Assembly (NCBI GenBank): GCA_015234045.1
Contig: JADFWU010000005.1
Coordinates: 1 to 64,000, forward strand
Source: Magnetococcales bacterium
Lineage (GTDB): Bacteria > Pseudomonadota > Magnetococcia > Magnetococcales > JADFWU01
Reading direction: 5' to 3'
DNA length: 64,000 nt
This document shows, piece after piece, positions 59,079 through 64,000 of this stretch (position 1 is its first letter; each line of letters begins with the position of its first letter). Made by a program: the position numbers and the translations under genes. A model generated the notes under the pieces. That model did no database searches and was not told the DNA's origin. It was given only the letters and a program-made list of their open reading frames with translations.

Positions 59079-61871
59079 CTAGCCTCGCAATGCCTGAATA
59101 CGTGTCAATGCTTCGGTCAGTCCGTTCTGTTTTTCTTTTAATTCATGCTCTTTATTACGTTCTTTTTCAACCACTTCTGGTTTGGCTCTCGAAACAAAGT
59201 TAGGGTTTGCCAGCTTTTTGATAACACGTCCAAGTTCATTATCAAGCTTTTTCAAACTTTTTTCCAGTCGAACCGCTTCTGCATCCAGATCAACCAGCCC
59301 TTTTAGTGGAATAAAAAGCGTCATTTGATCGATAACGGCAGTGGCACTGCCTTCTGGCTCAGTGGTTCCCGCCTCTTCCCATTCGCTCAACCGTGCCAGA
59401 TTGACGATGAAATCATTGTGGTCCCTCAGACGATTGATGGCCACGGTTTCACCTTGAACGATGGTCTTCAACCGCTTGCCCGGTGGAATGCCCATTTCAC
59501 CACGAATATTACGAACGGCCGTGACAAAATCCATCACCCAGTTCATTTCTTTATCAGCGGTTTCATCAATCAGCGCTTCATCCACAGTGGGCCAATTGGC
59601 CAACATGATGGAGGGGCCTTTATCACCGGTCAGAGGTGCCACTTTTTGCCATAACTCTTCGGTGATATACGGCATCAGAGGGTGTAGAAGTCGCAATGAT
59701 GTATCCAGCACATCTACCAAAGTCAATCGAGCCGCTAATTGCTTTTCAGCGGTGGCGTTCTCATCATAGAGTGTGGTTTTGACCAGTTCCAAATACCAGT
59801 CACAATAACTGCCCCAAAGAAATTGATAGATGCTGTTTGCCGCATCATTGAGACGATACTCATCAATGGCGTTGCCAACCTGGGTGATCACACGTTGAAG
59901 TTGTGAGCGTATCCAGCGTTCGGCAAATCCATTCTCTGGTTTGATCGACTGAGTGGTGAGGTCGTGATCTTCCACATTCATCAATACGAAACGCGTGGCG
60001 TTCCACAATTTATTGCAGAAGTTACGATAGCCTTCGATACGGCCCAGAGAAAATTTAATATCCCGTCCTTGGGTGGCAAGACTGGCCATGGTGAAACGCA
60101 ATGCATCGGTTCCGAACGCGGGAATTCCGTTTGGAAACTCCTTGCGAGTCGCCTTGGCGACTTTTTCCGCCAGGTGGGCTTGCATCATATCCTGGGTACG
60201 TTTTTTTACCAGAGGCTCCAACTCAATGCCATCAATGAGGTCCAGAGGGTCAAGCACGTTACCCTTGGATTTACTCATTTTGTTGCCTTCACCATCCAGG
60301 ATCAATCCATGGATATAGACCGTGTGAAAGGGCACCATATCGGTAAACTTCGTACCCATCATGATCATTCGGGCAACCCAGAAGAAAATGATATCAAAGC
60401 CAGTTACCAAAACATTAGTGGGATAGTGCTGTTGCAATTCGTTGGTCTGTTCGGGCCAACCCAAGGTTGAAAACGGCCACAATGCTGAAGAGAACCAAGT
60501 ATCCAGTACATCTTCATCCTGATTTAGCGTGACTTCTTTGCCATAATGTTCAGTGGCTGCCTGCATGGCTTCCGCTTCACTATGGGCAACAAAAGGTGTT
60601 CCATCTGGACCATACCAAGCGGGAATCCGATGTCCCCACCAGATTTGACGGGATATGCACCAGTCTTGAATATTGCGCATCCACTCGAAGTAGGTTTTGG
60701 ACCAGTTTTCCGGTACAAAACGAATACGGCCATCCTCAACAACCCGAATAGCTTCTTCAGCAAGGGTTTCCGCTTTTACAAACCATTGATCAGTCAGAAA
60801 AGGTTCAATAACCGTTTTTGAGCGATCCCCGCGTGGTACCATCATGGTGTGGGGTTCGATCTTCTCCATGAGACCCTGTTGCTCGAGATCGGCAACGATT
60901 TTTTTACGGGCATCATAACGGTCCAGATCCCGGTATGCTTCAGGACAGACCTCATTCATTTTGGCATCAATGGTTAGGACATTGATGATTTCCAGATCAT
61001 GTCGCTTGCCCACTTCATAGTCATTGAAATCATGGGCGGGTGTGATTTTTACACAACCGGTGCCAAACTCAGGATCAACATAGTCATCGGCAATGATGGG
61101 AATTTCGCGGTCAGTCAGCGGTAGTTTGACCATCTGACCAATCAATTTTTGATACCGCTCATCATCAGGGTGGACCGCAACAGCTGTATCACCGAGCATT
61201 GTTTCCGGGCGGGTTGTAGCAACAATCAGGTGTCCAGAGCCGTCTGCCAATGGATAGCGCATGTGCCAGAAGTGGCCCTGCTCTTCTTCGGAGAGTACTT
61301 CAAGATCGGATACTGCGGTGTGTAATACTGGGTCCCAGTTTACCAGCCGCTTCCCACGATAGATCAATCCCTCTTCATGGAGTTTAACAAACACTTCACG
61401 CACAGCGGTGGAGAGGTGCTCATCCATGGTAAACGCTTCGCGGGACCAGTCGCAGGAGGCACCCAACCGACGCAATTGATTGACAATGGTACCACCAGAG
61501 GTATTACGCCATTTCCAGATTCGTTCAATAAAGGCATCACGGCCCAGGTCATGCCGACTTTTTCCTTCCCGCTCCAGTTGTCGCTCGACCACCATTTGGG
61601 TTGCTATGCCCGCATGGTCAGTACCGGTCTGCCAAAGGGTGTTATCCCCTTTCATGCGATGAAAACGAATCAACGCGTCCATAATGGTATCTTGGAAAGC
61701 GTGCCCCATGTGCAGGCTTCCGGTCACGTTTGGCGGTGGAATCATGATGCAATAGGACGGTGCAGAAGCATCACCAGAAGGGGCGAAGTAACCGCTCTCC
61801 TCCCATTTTTTATACCAGCGCTGTTCTACACTGGCTGAGTCGTAAGTTTTGGGCAAAGATGGTTCGGACAT
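59079..61871 (-). CDS. valS: Valyl-tRNA synthetase
   Basis: A 930-residue class I synthetase. HMGH (HIGH-type, in [16 protein letters not shown]), [12 protein letters not shown], the [19 protein letters not shown] region and a C-terminal coiled coil (about 865-930) are all present, as is an editing domain ([17 protein letters not shown]). The start ATG 61871 is at the family N-terminus. It heads valS-nadC on the minus strand. Confidence 0.97.
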   Translation of the reverse strand: MSEPSLPKTYDSASVEQRWYKKWEESGYFAPSGDASAPSYCIMIPPPNVTGSLHMGHAFQDTIMDALIRFHRMKGDNTLWQTGTDHAGIATQMVVERQLEREGKSRHDLGRDAFIERIWKWRNTSGGTIVNQLRRLGASCDWSREAFTMDEHLSTAVREVFVKLHEEGLIYRGKRLVNWDPVLHTAVSDLEVLSEEEQGHFWHMRYPLADGSGHLIVATTRPETMLGDTAVAVHPDDERYQKLIGQMVKLPLTDREIPIIADDYVDPEFGTGCVKITPAHDFNDYEVGKRHDLEIINVLTIDAKMNEVCPEAYRDLDRYDARKKIVADLEQQGLMEKIEPHTMMVPRGDRSKTVIEPFLTDQWFVKAETLAEEAIRVVEDGRIRFVPENWSKTYFEWMRNIQDWCISRQIWWGHRIPAWYGPDGTPFVAHSEAEAMQAATEHYGKEVTLNQDEDVLDTWFSSALWPFSTLGWPEQTNELQQHYPTNVLVTGFDIIFFWVARMIMMGTKFTDMVPFHTVYIHGLILDGEGNKMSKSKGNVLDPLDLIDGIELEPLVKKRTQDMMQAHLAEKVAKATRKEFPNGIPAFGTDALRFTMASLATQGRDIKFSLGRIEGYRNFCNKLWNATRFVLMNVEDHDLTTQSIKPENGFAERWIRSQLQRVITQVGNAIDEYRLNDAANSIYQFLWGSYCDWYLELVKTTLYDENATAEKQLAARLTLVDVLDTSLRLLHPLMPYITEELWQKVAPLTGDKGPSIMLANWPTVDEALIDETADKEMNWVMDFVTAVRNIRGEMGIPPGKRLKTIVQGETVAINRLRDHNDFIVNLARLSEWEEAGTTEPEGSATAVIDQMTLFIPLKGLVDLDAEAVRLEKSLKKLDNELGRVIKKLANPNFVSRAKPEVVEKERNKEHELKEKQNGLTEALTRIQALRG

Positions 61872-62032
61872 AAAGCAGTACCGTCAATTGTTGGGATAGC
61901 TCAGAGCATGTGCAGCTCTCAGTGTAAAGAATATATTAACAAGGGCTATAAATAGCGCCTTAAACGTTAGAAAGTTGCTCGGAGTTGTACCAAATTGCAG
62001 GTAGAAAATGCAAGGTCAGGCCAGAAACGACA

Positions 62033-62064
62033 AACGCCCCGCCTTCAGGAAAAGGCAGGGCGTT
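62033..62064 (-). terminator. Terminator after the acidic repeat gene
   Basis: AACGCCCCGCCTT (62033-62045) pairs with AAGGCAGGGCGTT (62052-62064) with one wobble. On the minus strand it is followed by T-rich TTGTCGTTTCT, 19 bases after the stop codon. Confidence 0.8.
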
Positions 62065-62082
62065 GTATCCATTATCGGTCGA

Positions 62083-64000
62083 TTAATCAGTCTTGATGCG
62101 GGCAAGCTCTTCTGCAACGGCCTTTTCCAGCATTTCTGGGAGCATCTTACGCGCCAACTCTTCAGCCGCTTTACGGGCCATGGCTTCGATCTTGTCGCCA
62201 AATAGCGCTTTAACCTGATCCGTGGTCAATACCGTGAGGATATCGGGTTTACCGTCGGTTTCCTCAGGTTCAGACACTTCGGCGGTTTCAGGTTCAGGTG
62301 CTTCAGCGGTTTCAGGTTCAGGCGCTTCAGCGGCTTCAGGTTCAGGTGCCGGTTGTTCAGTAGATTCTGTTACATCTGCATTTGTCTCATTCGAGGGTGT
62401 TTCGTCTTCCATGGCGGCCTCGATTTCGTTGACATCAGACTCTGCGGCCTCAACCTCTGTGGTTTCCGGTTCAGATTCTGATAGGGGTTCGTCAGTGGCT
62501 TCAGCAACCTCGGGTTGGGCCTCCCTGGCCTCTTCCGCAGCCTCAGTTTCAGGCTGAGATTCTACAGGTGCTTCTTTACTGACCTCGTCTTCCTGGGCAG
62601 TCTCTTCTGTCACAGATTCGGAATCGGCTTCTACTTCATCTTCATCAGCATTCAGTGATTGGACAGCTGCTTCCAAGAGATCCTCTTCACTCATGATCTC
62701 ATCAACAGCCTCTTCTAAAGACTCATCGGCGGTTGGATCAGATTCTGGAGTGGTTTCTTCATTTTCTTCCAAAATATCATCAACTACAGATTCAGAAACA
62801 GAATTTGCTTCAACGCCCTCTTCTTCGGATTCTTCCACGAGTGCTATTGATTCTGCTTCACTCAGAGCTTCTGTCATATCTGGATCAGAAGAGGTTTCAA
62901 TGACTTCTTCCAATTCGGCCTCAGGAGCTGATTCAACTTCTGACTCAGGTTCACAAACGGCTTCAACTTCGGGCTCAGGCTCAGTAACCGCTTCAACCTC
63001 AACTTCAGCTTCAGGGGTCGTTTCAACGTCTGGCTCAGGCTCAGGAGCGGCTTCAAATTCAGGCTCAGGAGCGGCTTCAACTTCAGGCTCAGGAGCGGCT
63101 TCAACTTCAGGTTCAGTAGCGGCTTCAACTTCTGGCTCAGGTTCAGGAGCCGCTTCAACTTCAGGTTCAGGAGTCGCTTCAACTTCGGGCTCAGGCTCAG
63201 GAGCGGCTTCAACTTCAGGTTCAGTAGCGGCTTCAACTTCGGGCTCAGGCTCAGTAGCCGCTTCAACTTCAGGTTCAGGTTCAGGAGCCGCTTCAGGTTC
63301 AGGTTCAGGTTCAGGAGCCGCTTCAACTTCGGGCTCAGGCTCAGGAGCGGCTTCAACTTCAGGTTCAGTAGCGGCTTCAACTTCGGGCTCAGGTTCAGGA
63401 GCCGCTTCAACGTCTGGCTCAGGCTCAGGAGCGGCTTCAACTTCAGGTTCAGTAGCCGCTTCAACTTCGATCTCAGGCTCTGGAACTGCTTCAATTTCAG
63501 CTTCGGATTCAGGAGAAGATTCAGAAATTATTTCTTTTTCTTCAGCGTTTTGCGTGTCATCATCCCAGGAAGAGAATGAATCCGAACCAGCATCCGGTGC
63601 GAGAGAGAGTTCATCAGTTGCTTTAGAATCCGTGCTATCGTCTTCGTCCTGCCACGGCTCAAAATCAGCTTCTACAGGAGTGAGGATTTCCGAATCATCT
63701 TCATCACCAGCAAGATCTAATGGTTCAGGGTCAGCCTCTAACACATCATCCAATGCATTATCAATTGCTTCGCTCTCAACCGGTTCATCAACTTCAACTG
63801 GACTCTCTTCATCATCATCCAATAAATCATCAATTTCGTCTGAATCAAGTGCTTCGATATTTTCTTCAGAGTTAAGATCAGTGCTTGGATCTTCGGAGGT
63901 TTCATCTTCATCTAGCAAGGCATCAACATTAGCAAGATCCAACGCCTCTTCAGCGACTTCAGCAACCGGCTCCTCGGGAATCTCTTCCTCGTCTTCATCT
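62083..64000 (-). CDS. Very acidic repeat protein, 5' end beyond the window
   Basis: The frame is open to the window edge, so the N-terminus is missing; at least 638 residues are seen. Almost all are Glu, Asp, Ala, Pro, Val and Ser. The core is a tandem array of PEPEVEAA-type units, probably disordered. The last 55 residues differ: a helical domain ([20 protein letters not shown], then [20 protein letters not shown]) that may bind partners. The in-frame TTG at 63942 is not a start, as acidic sequence continues before it. Function is unknown. Confidence 0.8.
   Translation of the reverse strand, partial: DEDEEEIPEEPVAEVAEEALDLANVDALLDEDETSEDPSTDLNSEENIEALDSDEIDDLLDDDEESPVEVDEPVESEAIDNALDDVLEADPEPLDLAGDEDDSEILTPVEADFEPWQDEDDSTDSKATDELSLAPDAGSDSFSSWDDDTQNAEEKEIISESSPESEAEIEAVPEPEIEVEAATEPEVEAAPEPEPDVEAAPEPEPEVEAATEPEVEAAPEPEPEVEAAPEPEPEPEAAPEPEPEVEAATEPEPEVEAATEPEVEAAPEPEPEVEATPEPEVEAAPEPEPEVEAATEPEVEAAPEPEVEAAPEPEFEAAPEPEPDVETTPEAEVEVEAVTEPEPEVEAVCEPESEVESAPEAELEEVIETSSDPDMTEALSEAESIALVEESEEEGVEANSVSESVVDDILEENEETTPESDPTADESLEEAVDEIMSEEDLLEAAVQSLNADEDEVEADSESVTEETAQEDEVSKEAPVESQPETEAAEEAREAQPEVAEATDEPLSESEPETTEVEAAESDVNEIEAAMEDETPSNETNADVTESTEQPAPEPEAAEAPEPETAEAPEPETAEVSEPEETDGKPDILTVLTTDQVKALFGDKIEAMARKAAEELARKMLPEMLEKAVAEELARIKTD
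62937..63490 (-). repeat. Imperfect tandem repeats in the acidic protein gene
   Basis: Units of about 24 bases, such as GGCTTCAACTTCAGGCTCAG on the plus strand, repeat roughly twenty times with variants, encoding (A/T)PEPEVEA units. Some units are shortened by six bases. Long near-identical stretches point to recent expansion or contraction, always in multiples of three. Confidence 0.9.

Noticed and set aside
62874-63494. Long Leu/Lys-rich open frame on the minus strand
   Set aside because: It is the shifted-frame reading of the acidic protein repeats; the repeat composition removes stops. The acidic frame has the non-repeat C-terminal domain and continues further.

Overview
The window is ordinary chromosome from a Gram-negative bacterium of the Pseudomonadota. 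It holds an rRNA operon end, many housekeeping genes, a two-component/chemotaxis block and an intergenic region rich in RNA structure. Gram-negative clues are Lnt, signal peptides without lipobox or sortase signals, an AmtB/GlnK pair with a sigma-54-type promoter, and PabBC. The order glyQ-glyS-ppdK and the methyl-accepting protein with a hemerythrin tail suggest an early-branching, alphaproteobacterium-like or magnetococcus-like, microaerobic lineage. That placement is inference from gene content only. No prophage, transposase, integrase, CRISPR array or cas gene was seen.

Layout. 1-415: 23S rRNA 3' end, 5S rRNA, initiator tRNA, terminator. 493-14544 (+): rsmD, coaD, then a tightly packed run miaB-phoH-HD phosphohydrolase-ybeY-lnt, then glyQ-glyS and ppdK. 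14775-23593: pabBC (+), a CinA-like gene (-), and tatD fused to a radical SAM domain, followed by a glycosyltransferase and a secreted trypsin-like protease. 23668-29680: LysR regulator, HAD hydrolase, membrane methyltransferase-like protein, class I fumarase, CreA, a small coiled-coil protein and a SAM methyltransferase. 30305-43711: a signalling block (REC-GAF-PAS kinase, lone receiver, hybrid kinase with Hpt, two diguanylate cyclases, hemerythrin chemoreceptor) with glnK-amtB in the middle. 43725-51856: peptide-binding protein, Memo-AMMECR1 fusion, metG-miaA-pilZ, DHH phosphoesterase. 52019-64000: rlmKL, CDGSH protein, an unusual structured intergenic region, lpd, a small HTH-like gene, a protein that resembles the anti-CRISPR AcrVA2, nadC, valS and a very acidic repeat protein cut by the window end.

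How the genes work together. MiaA (49474) and MiaB (1636) carry out successive steps of ms2i6A37 tRNA modification. RsmD and RlmKL methylate rRNA. Three aminoacyl-tRNA synthetases (Gly, Met, Val) are present. Two diguanylate cyclases and a PilZ protein form a c-di-GMP set. GlnK and AmtB are a nitrogen sensing and uptake pair under a likely sigma-54 promoter.

The most interesting signals are three. First, a chromosomal protein at 57186-58151 shares motifs along its whole length with AcrVA2, the Cas12a inhibitor, and a small HTH-like gene lies downstream. Second, a perfect FNR box lies about 40 bases before a plausible start of a candidate 150-base RNA (54930-55079, minus strand) made of hairpins and ending in a terminator. 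Third, there are several domain fusions (TatD-radical SAM, Memo-AMMECR1) and a chemoreceptor whose hemerythrin domain appears to lack one iron ligand.
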